Assembly: GCA_023079485.1 (NCBI GenBank)
Contig: CM041104.1
Span: 6,060,864-6,124,863, forward strand
Source: Archilochus colubris
Taxonomy: Eukaryota > Chordata > Aves > Apodiformes > Trochilidae
DNA: 64,000 nt
Reading direction: 5' to 3'
Shown: positions 25,001 to 35,300 of the stretch, piece after piece
How positions within the stretch are numbered: position 1 is the stretch's first letter
How the letters are laid out: each line of letters starts with the position of its first letter
The notes under the pieces: model-generated
Seen by the model: only the letters and a program-made list of their open reading frames with translations
Database searches by the model: none
What the model was told of the DNA's origin: nothing
Translations under genes and position numbers: made by a program

Positions 25001-28000
25001 ACCAGCTTTCAATAAGGAAGTACTTATCTCTTTAAAGTCTCGTTCCTGTCTGTGTACCAGTGATAATAATCTTAAAGGATTTAGGGGACTTAGAAAATAA
25101 AACTCATCCTTTATACTGGAAAGCTCCAGTCCATTATTCTGCACGCACAGTTCCGTGCATCTGTGGCCAACACCACCCAGTTCCTGTCCATGCAGTAATT
25201 GCACTAGAACAACAATAAAAAACCCTCACATGCCTGATTAATTACACTCTGTAAAAGCCCCTGAAAACAGTGCTGGACAAGGAGGCAAGAAACGATGAAA
25301 AGGAAGGACTGCATTTGTGCAAAACATGAGGACTGTAATTATCAGCCAGGGCAGTCAGCAAGAAGCACGAGCAAGGACATGGTCCAGTGAAGTCTTAGTT
25401 AGCCAGGATTGCAATAAATTACATTACAGATTTCCTAGGGCAGGGATATGACCCAAGATTTGCTTTGTATGCACATACAGCCTGCAGTTAAATATCCTAT
25501 TTTTTTCCATGTAAGAGAAACAAAAATTCTCTAGCAAATTTAAAACCAATCAAAGCCATTTTATAAAGTACAAAGTAATTATTGATTAGAACATTTCACA
25601 TCTGAAACTGTGACAGCCTCTGTTTAAACCTAAACTTTAATACAATGAAAGTAACTTAAATAAGCAAATATTGATGTAGATCTGTGACCCTTTACCTCAG
25701 ATGATAACATGAGCAACAGAACACAACATCCCCAAGGTTTGACCAAAGCTTACCAGAAATAAACTACATAATTCACTAGCTATGATCTGTATTTCCTGTG
25801 TTTACAGAATCAGTGCTCAAATCAGATCATACTTTTAAGCTTTCTTTTTTCTTGTTTTTAAAATTCTGATTTTGTGACAGTTTAGCTGACTTACAGTTTT
25901 GAGTCAAATTCAGCTGACACAAATCAGAAATGAAAACAAACTAGTGCACCACCCACTGTTTCTAGTAAGTAAATATGTAAAAATTCAACATCACAACATG
26001 ACTTTTTTGGCACAACTTTTGACTTTTTTGGTTGATAGAAAAAAAATAATTAAAATCTACATCTGAGTGAGAATCTATGCATTTTAATGTATTTCAACGA
26101 AGCAGAAAAAGAATCTTCCTTTAGGGAAATAACTGCTCAGAAATACTAAGCTGCAAGCTCAGATTAAAATGCACTACTTGGACCAAGAGTTTTAGTTTGC
26201 TAATACAAATCCTGTTTAAACTGGCGATTCAAATCAGTGTGATTTCAATCAGTTCACTGATCTAATCCTAATAAACTGTTTGATCCTCTGAACCAAAATC
26301 ACAGCTTAAATACTTCAAGGTTTTAAATTAAAGCAGGAATAGTTCATGGCTTTGATGATACAGATAAACTGTAGGAGGCCAAGTCCTTGCTTCACCTCTT
26401 GGAGACACTTCTGCCAGGGTTCTCCCTCCCTGGGGAAGCCTTTGTAATGTCACATGTGTGCAAATAAAACCCCACAGCATCACATGCTACACATGCTAAT
26501 TCAGGTTGGAAGGGACCTCTGGAGGTGTCTGATCCAAGCCCCCGGTATTTTTACTCGAACTGGTCCAAAAGATGTCCAGCAACTTCTACCACACATGTAA
26601 TAGGAATAGACTTGGTACCATAAAAAGGATTACTTGAGGCAAAATTAATATTGTGTACTAAAAGTTCAGTAGGATCAGGACCTGAAATGGGCTGTATTAT
26701 TACTTGAAAAAAGCCAAACTTTGGCAAGAAGTATAATGTAAGTTTTTGGACATTACATCGACAGAAATTAGTATTACAGGTGTATTTTAAACATTTAAGG
26801 ACTGTTCTACAATTAAAAATTATGCTTTATATATATTTATATGTAATACATATAATTATGGGGATGTATTTATATTATATTACTATATTGCTTCAAACGT
26901 ACCTTCCAGTTGGCCAGCTTTTGAGCCTCTATGATTTTTATAAAAGCTCCCATAAGGATACCTAGGAGAGAACAAAATAACATTCTGAAATATTCACAGA
27001 ATGCATTACTGTTTCCATTAACTGCTTATGGACTTCTAGTCAATGAAGTTTTAAAAGTGAAAACAAGGGGAAACAGAGTCAGCAAGTATTTCATTCCTAA
27101 ATCACAGAAACACAAAGTGGTTTGGGGTCCCATATTTGCCAGGTTCCAGTATGTTACATCATTACACAGCTTTTCCACACAGAAATGGTCACTTGGGTCA
27201 CCCAAATACTGAACAAGAGTGTTGACAGTGCTGTGCTCATTGGTTCATAAAGGTAACAGGTTCAACTACTCAAAAAAGCTTCTCATCTAAGCTGCATTTA
27301 AATAAAACTCCATCTTTCTTGCTAAAGAATCAGGAAGTTGTAAGTTAGACATCTGTGTGACAGCACAACACCTTCATGTCACTTGAATGCAATCTGCAGT
27401 GTTTACACAGCTGAAATGAAATCAGTCTTCTGCAAAGAAGTGAATTTTGTCTCAATGAAATCACAGCACTTACCAGCAATGAAGCACACAACAAATTCTG
27501 ATCAGGGTGGAGACACTGTCAGAACTATTTCTCAGATGAATTACACATCTTGTAAATAATGAAGAAATACTAACTCGAGTTTAAAACAATTTTATCAAGG
27601 GTGCTGCAAACTCAGTGGGTAAAGGCTATCATGCTCTTTCCTCTCATACATCTTCAGATAAAACAGAAATCTCCAAACCAACTGGATTTCTTCTGGAAGT
27701 CAAGAAGATGATTCATTAGTCATTAATTTCTCTCAAGGAGTTATGAGGAAAAATTGTCTTTGGTCAGATTCCAGATCTGTGTTGCTGTATTTACAGAACT
27801 AAAACCTCGAGTCAAACACTGGGATGTAGAAGTGAAAAATACTGAAGAAAAGGTAAAAAGTGGCTATAAAGCCTAAAGTATGCTTTTCTGTAACTCACGT
27901 GTTTTCATTCTCTCATGCTGCAGCTATCAAAAGAGTCTTACACATAGCATCATGTGGATTACTCCTGATGGATGTGTCATATGCACAAAGCCATGAGGCT

Positions 28001-31000
28001 TAAGCCTTTTTTCATGCAAAAATATTTCTATCCTCTGGGACCAGTGCCTTCAGATAATTTTTCCATGAAATGGTTTATATGGAAAGGAAGACCAGAACAT
28101 TAATGAAGGAACATCAAAGGTCTGCTGTTCTTTGAAGGCCAGAATACAGTTAGAGTCACTCACATGCTGAAACACAGGTCTCAGAACTAACAGTCAGGCA
28201 TTCCATTCTGGGGTGGAAGCTGTGTTGGAAGCCAAGGAGTAGAACACTTCTAAGTTCTGCTGAGAAGCAACATCGTTGTCAACTGGTACAAGCAGTACTC
28301 TTATCACTTAAAAATAAGTTAATGTGGAGAAAAAACAAACCACAACAAGCAGAGCCTATCCCTGAAGGCACAGACTTCAGGAAGTGTACTTTCTGAACAC
28401 AGTTTCAGTATTTTATTAATCAGTATCAAGAGCCCTCACATAAAACTATGCTTAGAGGGACTTTAAAAGAAAAAAGAATCCATCAACTCACTTCTGCTGA
28501 GGAGGAAGGGCTCCAATGTGACTTTGTGAAATTGGGCCTCTGGGTGGATCCCTGTCCTATGAGCTCAAGAGGCTTATGTACAAGGCTGGTGTGAAAGCTC
28601 TTTTAGAGGAAGAGCTCATCACAAGCTGACTCTTACAAGTGTCATGGCCAGACAGGGTCCTCTTATGGTATCCAAAGTTAAATGAATATAAATGTAAGAC
28701 AACAGCAGAGGTTAAGGGAAAAGGATGAGCCTGAATCATACAACTTGGAGTTTATAAAGCACAAGTTGCTTCTCACTGCACATTACACACAACAGGACTA
28801 CTCAACTAAGATTATGCTAAGCAAAATGATAAAGAGAGCTGCACAAAATAATGCATCACCAAGAGGTTTTAATAGCAGCAGAATTAAACTTTGTGCTTGT
28901 TTTTAACACCCGTCTCACATATCTCTACAAACCACTTTCATTACCAAATTAATTAATGTAGTTTTTGCTCAGCTTGTTCCATCTATTAAATCAGGTAGAT
29001 CAGTTTTGTGGAGGGGCTAATTGCAAAGCTAGATCTGTAAGAGTTAATCTAAGCATCATCCTGATGAAAATGTTACAGGAATTTTCTTATTACAACCAAC
29101 CTTTATTTTTCCTGAGAAGATGTTAAAACTCAGTAACAAATCACAGAGAAAATCTTTTCTGGCAACTATTTTTGCCAACAAATTTCTAGTTAGTTTTAAG
29201 GACCAAGACCAAAATCAGCCTTAGACAATGTACTCCTGCCCTGTCCATCAGGAGAGTAATGTCCTAGAAACCGAAGCTTCTAAGCAGCTCAGACAATGGG
29301 AGGAAAAACACCTGTGAAAAATCATACTTTATCTTCCCCGCTGCCATTTTTATTGCTTTCAATAACTGCCTGGGAACATCTGCTTAATTTACAAGTCAAA
29401 ATAGGACACACCTCATTTCTGGCACTGCTAGCAAAAGTGGATGCTAGAAACTCAAGCTGTGCTTTTGCAGCTGTGAAGATCATCACCAGTCACAGAAGTT
29501 CACTGACCAGCAATTAGCTGGTAATTCCAGTGACTATACAGATGACAGATTCTGTCAACAGAGCTGATGGAAGTTTAAACATGACTGAGTCAATAAACCA
29601 ATAAATAAGGCTTAGGTAACACAGGACATCTGTTACCTGGGTTGTTATTAGGCATAACACCCTCTTACCATACTGGGACTGCATTTGCTGGTATCATCAT
29701 TGCAAAATTCAGGGAGTCCTGGCTGAAGGAAAGCCTGGTTTTCATTCTGCTAAGTAACAGCTCTAAGATTTTCTCAATCTAACACCCCTGATGCAAGAAG
29801 ATCTCTATTTTCCAGGAAGCATAAGGTACTGACAAGCAGCAGAAAGCTTACTTGATCCCACTGAGAAACTGAGTGAAAATACAGGTAAGAAATATCAAAG
29901 AGAGAACCAGCAAAGACCAGGAGAAAGTAAGAAATTACCTGCTCAACAAGTATTATTACACTCCTCCCTGCCATGTTAGGATATAGCTGAGCAGCTTTCT
30001 TTTTGTTACATTTTTAGAATGGCTGTCAGTGAAAGTGTCACTAGTAACAGAAGTAAAAATACCACAGAATCTTGTAAACAAGACAGAGACAGATGAAAAA
30101 CTTGCTGGGATTAGTTAAACTGGGTTCTTTAAACATTCAGTTAGACAACATGGAGAGAAAAGAATACAGTTATTTGGCTTGACTTCTTCTTCATTTAAAC
30201 ATTTATAAATCAAGAGCAACAGCAAACAAATAAATGAAATTGTCCTAATATAAAGTGACAGGCTTAGGAATACTCCAAACATAATTCAAATTAAGTAATC
30301 ACTTGATCTTCATTGAGGGTGGCAGTCTTACAGCTCAAGTCATAGGAAGACCTCTCATCATGGTACCACAGGGACAGTTAAGTACCCAGCAGTTCAGGCA
30401 GGTTTTCATGGTCCAATTACCCTCCCTGGCTAGATTAAAACCACATCTACACCCCTAGTTCTCCTGAAACTAACACAAACACACGTGCCACTTCATTGTG
30501 GTATCCTGTCCCATCCAGTGCAGATGCAAAAACAGAGGAAGCCAACGAAGTACTCAGGTAGTGACACCCCAACAGTGCCTGTGTGTGTCATTGTACTGGG
30601 CCAGGCTCTGCACATAGATTTCTTTCATGAATTTAATTCTATGAATTGGTTGTTTACTTCAGTACATCAAGTTTGCTGCATCTTTCTAGTTATGGTTAAG
30701 ACAGAACAGAGCATTAGATCAAGTACAGACTACTGGGAGTCCCTGTATTAACACAAGTTCAATATAAAAATCAGGTTACTCACCTAAAGAAACAACAGCC
30801 ACACTCTCAGGTAAAAAATGAAGTCGATATTTTATTAGTAAATGCACCAATATGATGCAGATAGCTGTGAAGGAAATAAAAATTGTAGATTTAGTAATGT
30901 TAGAAGAAAATAAAATACAGTTTTAAGTATTCTTTCTAAAACATGCATAGCAAAGCTCATAATGATTTAGCAGAAATCCACTAATACAAGTAAACAAATT

Positions 31001-33626
31001 TTAGTGCAGCTGTAATTCTCACTGAAGGAAGCAGATCAATGTATCTACCTGTCAGAGAAAATAACTAAGGCAAATTTTAGGACTTAAAAAGCTATCTTCT
31101 AAAAAATATCTATGTAACTACTTCTATGGATTTCCACCAAACTCCCGGACAAGTACTTTCTATTTAGCAGATCTAATCACCAGCTCCTACTTACCAGCTT
31201 TTGAGTACTTTGCTTTGACAATAAAACAAAAAGCAAACATAGTTTAAAGGAACTCCTATCACCATGGATACCATGGCAGCAGCCTGGTATCATTCTTTAG
31301 CTGTTGGTCACTGATTCATTGTGTAAGACTGCTGGGTTTGTATCTGCAGCAGAGCAGCTGCTCCAGGCACATATCAGAAGTGTAACAACCAGGCAAGAGG
31401 CTGGAAAAAGCAGTGCTCTAGAGAGGCTTAAAGAACATTTGAGTGTCTCCAAAAGGAAGAGCAGAGGAAAAGCATCTAACAGCCAAAAGGCATGTCATGG
31501 ATCACATGAACATGGCAGGACAGAGGCATGACTCTGGAAGCAAAGTGGTGTTTGAAGAAAGAAATAAGTCCCAGAAATCCAGGGTCAGAGGCAAACCCAT
31601 GCTACTTAACACACTTCAGATTTGGGACTTGGCTTTGACCCAATACAGCTCAGAACAGATCTGCTTGTGGGTCTGTTCCAGTTCAGAACATTTTAAAGGC
31701 CACAGCTCACAACATCCAGATGTAAGAGCATGGTATTTACATTCAGTTTTCACCCTTCCTGTGCTCCTGAATCAGAGATTATGAATGGGAATAACTATGA
31801 ACAATCAGCTTTTATTCTGGCTTTACTTTGTTCAGGCAACTCCCCTGTCCTGAGGGTGATGCTTTTAAGACCCATTATGTTATCAGACTGGTATAAATTG
31901 GCTGGAACTCAGCCAAAAAAATCATAGCTCTGTTCTTAAGGTCTAGGAATACAATTTTACCAGAAACCATTAACCCTCTTTTAAGACAGATACTTTAGAA
32001 ATAAGCATAAGCCTCTGCTTTTTTCTGCACTCAGTAACAGTTAATTGCTTACAGCAGACAATTTCATGTCTTTTAAACCCTAATTATTTGCAGACGTCTG
32101 AACTGCTGCCAATTCCATATCTATTATTTCCTCCCTTTGCTACTGGAAGGAGTAACCACTGAGATTACCTGGTGACCCATCTGCCACAGGGAAGTCTCTC
32201 AGATTGTTTTGGAGGAACCAAGCACACAAACACACAAAGGGAACAGACAAACCTTTAATCCTCCAGTAAAGTTTTGTAACTTACAGTTTTCACTCCAACA
32301 CTGCTCTAAGCAGATGGTGAGTTAGCTATATCCTATTAAAAACAGATAACAGCCCAGACTTTCAGAAAAGTTGGGTATGCATCTGCCACTCAGAATACCT
32401 GTTTATGTACAGCAATAATGTAATTATGGCAATCTGCATGCCATTATCACACTCTTGTAGGAATGTAAGAAAAGGAAGGAAAACCAGAAAAAATATACTG
32501 AACTTCAGTTCTTATACATGTAAATAGGACTGACTTCTGTTTCCTTATGTAAGAAAATATTTGAGGGCTGTCCAGAAGCACCAGATAGTTAAACTGACAT
32601 AGGTCTAGTACACTGTCCTCAAAGACAGCTGCAAGCACCATGGAGCATTCTGACAATGTCTTTTTCATAGATGAACACATGCCACACGCTCAATAAAGAA
32701 GGCAAAGACAATTAAACACATTGTTTGCAATTTGAGACCACAGTGAAAATGTCTGCAATGACCCTCAGCTTTCTGAAGGTTCAGGCAGTTGCAAACCCAA
32801 CTTTCTAAAGCCCTGTACAACATTTCATTTCATAAAGAGAAGACCAGGGGAGAAATAAAATGCTAGGATTGTGAAAGCTGCCCTGTGTTCTCAGACACAG
32901 AGTACCACTGACAGAGATTAAAAGACTTTCAATTCATCATTCACCTAAAACAAGAAGACTAAAAAAAATTGTCATGCCACTGGACTGCTCCTCTTGCTGT
33001 GCTTGGACTCCAGTCTGGACTGGGAGGATAGGTTTGGCAGGTGTTGGTACCACCAGTTTGGTGGTAGCAGCCAGCGTGGTGCGGAGGGTGACATTGATGA
33101 CTTCAAGGGTGGCATTTGCAGACCTGTCAGGAGAATACAAGTTGTGATTATACTGGATGGGAGCAACATGACAAAAGACTCAGCCTGCTGGAGACGGGTG
33201 CGTGAAGCAACCACCAGATCTCGCTGTGTTTGTCCCAGTGACCAACACGTCAGGGTTTGTTTTTATAAGGGCTCTGTGATGACAGATAAATACTGGGAGC
33301 TCGGATTCAGGGAGCTGCTCATTGCCGAGTCCCTTCAGGCACTGCAGACACCAAACACTCCTCACTGCAGCTTGGTTTGCAGGTGTAAGAGTGGCACGGA
33401 GAGAATGACCCATCCCCACCTGAGCCTGCAAGCACTGAACCCGGTGTGTCAGGGATGCGGGGTCCCACTACCCGCCTCTCAGGACCGCTTCAGACCCGGT
33501 CCCCCCTCCCATGAGCGGGCTCTCCCCCGTCGGACACACGGCAGCGAGGCTCTGCCCCGGAGGCCGCAGTGCCGCCACCCCCCCCACCCCCGGTCCCGCC
33601 GCCCTCCCGCACACTCACTCCGCCAT
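9989..33626 (-). CDS. SLC9A8: SLC9A8, Na+/H+ exchanger 8 (complete, 16 coding exons)
   Basis: Electroneutral Na+(K+)/H+ antiporter of Golgi, endosomes and some apical membranes; it sets luminal pH. All 16 exons were placed; coding lengths 8, 179, 81, 59, 84, 102, 35, 144, 139, 106, 117, 83, 112, 221, 147 and 108 nt sum to 1725, i.e. 574 residues against 581 in human NHE8, colinear throughout. Family marks: N-glycosylation sequons NAT and NVT near the N-terminus, [15 protein letters not shown] (the amiloride-region TM), [25 protein letters not shown] with the ND pair needed for transport, [20 protein letters not shown] and the conserved Arg in LRGAIPYAL. The acidic tail ends [11 protein letters not shown], as in human. 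The start ATG (33624-33626) matches the conserved MAE. Fifteen introns: fourteen GT-AG, one AT-AC. Divergent from B4GALT5, convergent with OPN5L1. Confidence 0.97.
11365..11511 (-). CDS. SLC9A8: SLC9A8 exon 15 (cytosolic tail)
   Basis: It has 49 codons from [20 protein letters not shown] to FFTRRLTQE. Acceptor TTTCTAG, donor GTAAGT; phase 0 at both ends. Confidence 0.96.
12557..12777 (-). CDS. SLC9A8: SLC9A8 exon 14 (last TM segments, start of tail)
   Basis: Begins GT-TTA-CGT, giving [20 protein letters not shown] with the conserved Arg. It continues through a hydrophobic segment ([13 protein letters not shown]) to NLSKTEKM. The donor is the weak GTTTGT; the acceptor is CTGATAAG. Enters at phase 1, leaves at phase 0. 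Confidence 0.95.
13194..13305 (-). CDS. SLC9A8: SLC9A8 exon 13
   Basis: Encodes [20 protein letters not shown] through [17 protein letters not shown]. Acceptor TTTTTCAG, donor GTAAGT, splitting the Gly codon after its first base. Confidence 0.96.
14909..14991 (-). CDS. SLC9A8: SLC9A8 exon 12
   Basis: Completes a split Glu codon, then reads [20 protein letters not shown] followed by SFVIWCI. Acceptor TTTTTCAG, donor GTAGGT. No open frame over 60 codons contains it; it was found by homology and splice sites. Confidence 0.94.
16186..16302 (-). CDS. SLC9A8: SLC9A8 exon 11
   Basis: Encodes [20 protein letters not shown] through [19 protein letters not shown] and the first base of Glu. The acceptor is CTCTACAG and the donor is GTAGGT. 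Almost unchanged from human NHE8. Confidence 0.96.
16303..18975 (-). other. SLC9A8: SLC9A8 intron 10: contents
   Basis: A 2673-bp GT-AG intron. It contains a short (TA)n microsatellite at about 18103-18118 and a weak CR1-like stretch near 16910-16950. Nothing else was recognised. Confidence 0.5.
16905..16945 (-). mobile_element. Possible CR1 LINE 3'-end remnant
   Basis: The stretch agaaccatttaggctggaag resembles the reverse complement of the CR1 3' end (agaat-gtttaggttggaaggg). The match is only about 25 bp and may be chance. Confidence 0.3.
18976..19081 (-). CDS. SLC9A8: SLC9A8 exon 10
   Basis: Encodes [20 protein letters not shown] through [15 protein letters not shown] and the first base of Gly. 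The donor is GTGAGT. No AG lies at the upstream border; the exon is preceded by GTGTAC, the AC end of an AT-AC intron. This start gives exact colinearity with human ISAL/VLKHIDL. Confidence 0.94.
19082..20993 (-). other. SLC9A8: SLC9A8 intron 9, U12-type AT-AC intron
   Basis: The 5' splice site is ATATCCTTT (plus 20985-20993), the exact U12 AT-AC consensus. The 3' end is GTGTAC (19082 onward). A branch-point-like TTCCATAAC lies at 19096-19104, one mismatch from TTCCTTAAC, about 14 nt from the 3' splice site, the spacing expected for the minor spliceosome. Exon frames on both sides agree only with this splicing. Confidence 0.92.
20994..21132 (-). CDS. SLC9A8: SLC9A8 exon 9
   Basis: Encodes [20 protein letters not shown] through [20 protein letters not shown] and GLISAL. 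The acceptor is ATATCTAG; the donor is the AT-AC type ATATCCTTT. Confidence 0.95.
22396..22539 (-). CDS. SLC9A8: SLC9A8 exon 8 (transport core)
   Basis: Encodes [20 protein letters not shown] through [20 protein letters not shown] and AVSIVLT. It holds the DP and ND motifs of the exchanger core. The acceptor is TTTCCCAG and the donor is GTAAGT. Confidence 0.96.
23505..23539 (-). CDS. SLC9A8: SLC9A8 exon 7 (35-nt microexon-like)
   Basis: Encodes [11 protein letters not shown] and two bases of Ser. Acceptor TTTCAG, donor GTAAGC. It is needed to keep frame between exons 6 and 8 and matches human ADVISKLNMTDS apart from one residue. Confidence 0.94.
23740..23960 (+). mobile_element. Possible ancient CR1 LINE fragment
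   Basis: The order of short matches (aactggaacag, agaggcaaagagg, tgtttagcctaa, attgtctataaa-atat, a later ggaacagtctttctgacag) follows the CR1 3' ORF2 end and 3' UTR, with heavy divergence. This is seen by eye only. Confidence 0.4.
24184..24285 (-). CDS. SLC9A8: SLC9A8 exon 6
   Basis: It has 34 codons, [20 protein letters not shown] through [14 protein letters not shown]. Acceptor ATTCCAG, donor GTAAGA; phase 0 at both ends. Confidence 0.95.
24433..24516 (-). CDS. SLC9A8: SLC9A8 exon 5 (amiloride-region TM)
   Basis: It has 28 codons, [20 protein letters not shown] then ESGYSLHK. The acceptor is a T-rich run ending TTTCAG; the donor is GTCAGC. Confidence 0.96.
26495..26545 (-). mobile_element. 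CR1 LINE 3'-end fragment
   Basis: The phrase ggttggaagggacctctgga followed by ggtgtctgatccaagccccc is a near match to the reverse complement of the avian CR1 3' end. The element is truncated on both sides. Confidence 0.8.
26903..26961 (-). CDS. SLC9A8: SLC9A8 exon 4
   Basis: Completes Gly, then [19 protein letters not shown]. Acceptor CTCCTAG, donor GTACGT. Human has EFKKLANWK, so Ala-Gln replaces Phe-Lys here. Confidence 0.94.
30784..30864 (-). CDS. SLC9A8: SLC9A8 exon 3
   Basis: Completes Ala, then [20 protein letters not shown] and VAVVSL, with the first base of Gly. Acceptor TTCACAG, donor GTGAGT. Confidence 0.95.
30865..32944 (-). other. SLC9A8: SLC9A8 intron 2: contents
   Basis: A 2080-bp GT-AG intron. 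The open frames here show no family resemblance, and no repeat was recognised. Confidence 0.5.
32945..33123 (-). CDS. SLC9A8: SLC9A8 exon 2 (luminal N-terminus, first TM)
   Basis: Encodes [20 protein letters not shown], then [20 protein letters not shown], and the start of the first hydrophobic segment, [10 protein letters not shown]. Two N-glycosylation sequons (NAT, NVT) are present. Acceptor CCTGACAG, donor GTGAAT. Confidence 0.95.
33619..33626 (-). CDS. SLC9A8: SLC9A8 exon 1 coding part (8 nt)
   Basis: ATGGCGGA followed by the donor GTGAGT. Joined to exon 2 it reads M-A-E-S-A-N, agreeing with MAE in human NHE8. The start lies in the CpG-rich promoter, and the 5' UTR extends to the right. 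Confidence 0.88.
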
Positions 33627-33787
33627 CTTGCCGCTCGCCGGCTCCAACCTCCCCCGCGTTCCCGCCACTTCCGGGAACCCCGGGTGACACTCTGGCGAGC
33701 GCGGCCTCAGTCTCTATGATCGGAGCGGAGCTGGGATGGAGCGTGGGGGGGGAGGAAGAGTGCCGAGAGCGCGCGATGGGGGCGTGG

Positions 33788-33795
33788 TCACGTGA
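33788..33795. promoter_or_regulatory. CLEAR/E-box-like palindrome
   Basis: GTCACGTGA fits the core of the TFEB/TFE3 CLEAR element and also USF/MITF sites. An endomembrane pH regulator is a plausible TFEB-type target, but this is inference. Confidence 0.5.
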
Positions 33796-33862
33796 GAGCG
33801 GGGGCGCGCTTTCCCGCTGTTGCGTAGCGACGCCGCGTCATCGTGGCTCGTGCGCGGGGGCG

Positions 33863-33870
33863 TGACGTCA
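33863..33870. promoter_or_regulatory. cAMP response element
   Basis: A perfect palindromic TGACGTCA within the CpG island, about 240 bp upstream of the SLC9A8 start codon on the minus strand. Confidence 0.6.
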
Positions 33871-34239
33871 CTTTTCCCGCGTTAACCCCCCCTAGGGAGC
33901 TGTCAGACGCCATCGGCCGCGGGTCCGGGTCCTTCAGCAGCCCTTACCTGGCCCTTCCCTCCCCGGCTTCTCTCTCCTCAGCTGCTACCGCCCAGCAGCT
34001 CCGTGTCCACCCCCCCGTCACGGCCCCGGTGGCTCCCGTTCCCTCAGCTGCCATCCCCCGAGCTCACGGGCACCTCCTGTGCTGAAGGGTGTCACGGGGT
34101 TATTGTTTCCGCGGGTGTGCGGGAAGTCTGAGTGTGACCCCCACAAGCGGGTGCTGAAGCGTCACGGCAAAGAATTGGGTTGTTCCCGAGAACAGGAAAC
34201 GGGTCCTGGCTTCGTGCTGAAGCGGCGATCAACCTGCAG

Positions 34240-34466
34240 CACCCCGACCCTTCCCTGCAGCACCCTGACCCCTCCCTGCAGCACCCCGACCCCTCCCTGC
34301 AGCACCCCGACCCCTCCCTGCAGCACCCTAACCCTTCCCTGCAGCACCCCGACCCCTCCCTGCAGCACCCCGACCCCTCCCTGCAGCACTCTGACCCTTC
34401 CCTGCAGCACCCCGACCCTTCCCTGCAGCACCCTCACCCCTCCCTGCAGCACCCTGACCCTTCCTG
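34240..34466. repeat. 21-bp minisatellite, ten full copies plus a partial one
   Basis: The unit caccccgacccctccctgca-g repeats exactly every 21 bp from 34240 to 34449, then a truncated copy follows. Copies differ at a few sites (C/T at units' positions 6 and 12). One frame would read repeated QHPDPSL, but there is no sign that it is a gene. Confidence 0.95.
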
Positions 34467-34659
34467 CTGGCTGGGCAGGCCCGGGGTTGCTCCCTGTGTC
34501 ACTGCCCAGCCACAGGCTGGGAACCCGGCCCGGCAGCAGAAGGAAAGTGTCCTCTGAGCGTTTCCCCATGAACACCAAACGCAGTCAGGAAGCTCCTGCC
34601 TCTAAATCATTGTCAAAATGCTCTGGAATTAAACCATCACCCAGCTGGCAGCCTCGCCT

Positions 34660-35300
34660 GGTGTCAGTCCCAAATGCCCTAGGCCACAGGCGCTGCTGTG
34701 ACTTGGGGTTGAAGCCAGAAAAAGGCCAGCAAAACTGTTTAGAGACAAAGTTTTGAGCCTTTAAACAGCAAAGGTATTTATTGTTGGATCCGAGGAACCC
34801 CCAGCTCGCGCTGGACAAAGAGTTCCAAGGGTTAAGGGAAAGGGTTTGGATATTTATACATTAAGTGGGGAGGTTACATCATCCTGACATACATATTCAT
34901 AACAGGCGGAGTCTGGGCGGAGTCGTCTTTTTGGGGATATGTCTCAGGGTCTTTGGGGGTCTTCAGATGAAGTAACAAAGTCTTCCTCAGGGTTGAACTT
35001 TTTACCTTTCTTACTTTTGATGACTTCATCCTCTTGTTATAGAGGATAATTGGACCCTTGGACCCTTGCAATTGTCTTCCCCTTATCTGCTGGTTATGGC
35101 AGCCTCAGCCTCATCCTGTCTTCCGTGCAGGTGTTTGCACTCCCCCAGTGTCTCCTACTTATCTCGAGACAGAAGTTAATCGTTGTCTCAGCTGCTTTGT
35201 TCGTTTTTTTATACAAACCGCTTGGCTTGATCCACTCTCCTTACAGGGGTTAATCCTGTCAGGATCTTTTCTCTTTTTCAGGGTCTCTAAGCTGTCCTGT
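34660..35300 (-). mobile_element. Probable solo LTR of an endogenous retrovirus
   Basis: On the minus strand a poly(A) signal AATAAA (plus ttatttatt region near 34772-34780) is followed by a U5-like stretch, cctttgctgtttaaaggctc. Upstream is a U3-like region with aggcggagtctgggcggagt, the same architecture and wording as LTRs of passerine ERVs. Borders and target duplication were not resolved. No internal viral genes are present. Confidence 0.5.

Larger units (their letters stand above)
24517..30783 (-). other. SLC9A8: SLC9A8 introns 4 and 3: contents
   Basis: Introns 24517-26902 and 26962-30783. They are AT-rich, with a CR1 3'-end fragment at about 26495-26545 and an AT-rich low-complexity patch at 26820-26890. 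No further exon or RNA gene was recognised. Confidence 0.5.
33450..34080. promoter_or_regulatory. SLC9A8: CpG-rich promoter region of SLC9A8
   Basis: This is a dense CpG stretch around the first exon. Motifs in order: YY1-like CAAGATGGCGGAG over the start codon (33618-33630), ETS/GABP-like CCGGAAGT (33667-33674), palindromic E-box TCACGTGA (33788-33795), full CRE TGACGTCA (33863-33870) and E2F-like TTCCCGC (33873-33879). There is no TATA box at a fitting distance, as usual for a housekeeping promoter. Confidence 0.75.

Noticed and set aside
33569..34085. Plus-strand open frames in the CpG island as a divergent gene partner of SLC9A8
   Set aside because: GC-rich sequence lacks stop codons by composition; no family resemblance. 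An unstable antisense transcript remains possible.
34079..34756. 225-codon plus-strand open frame and the 125-codon QHPDPSL-repeat frame
   Set aside because: Both are by-products of a 21-bp repeat, which cannot acquire stops in register; there is no start context, splice signal or homology.
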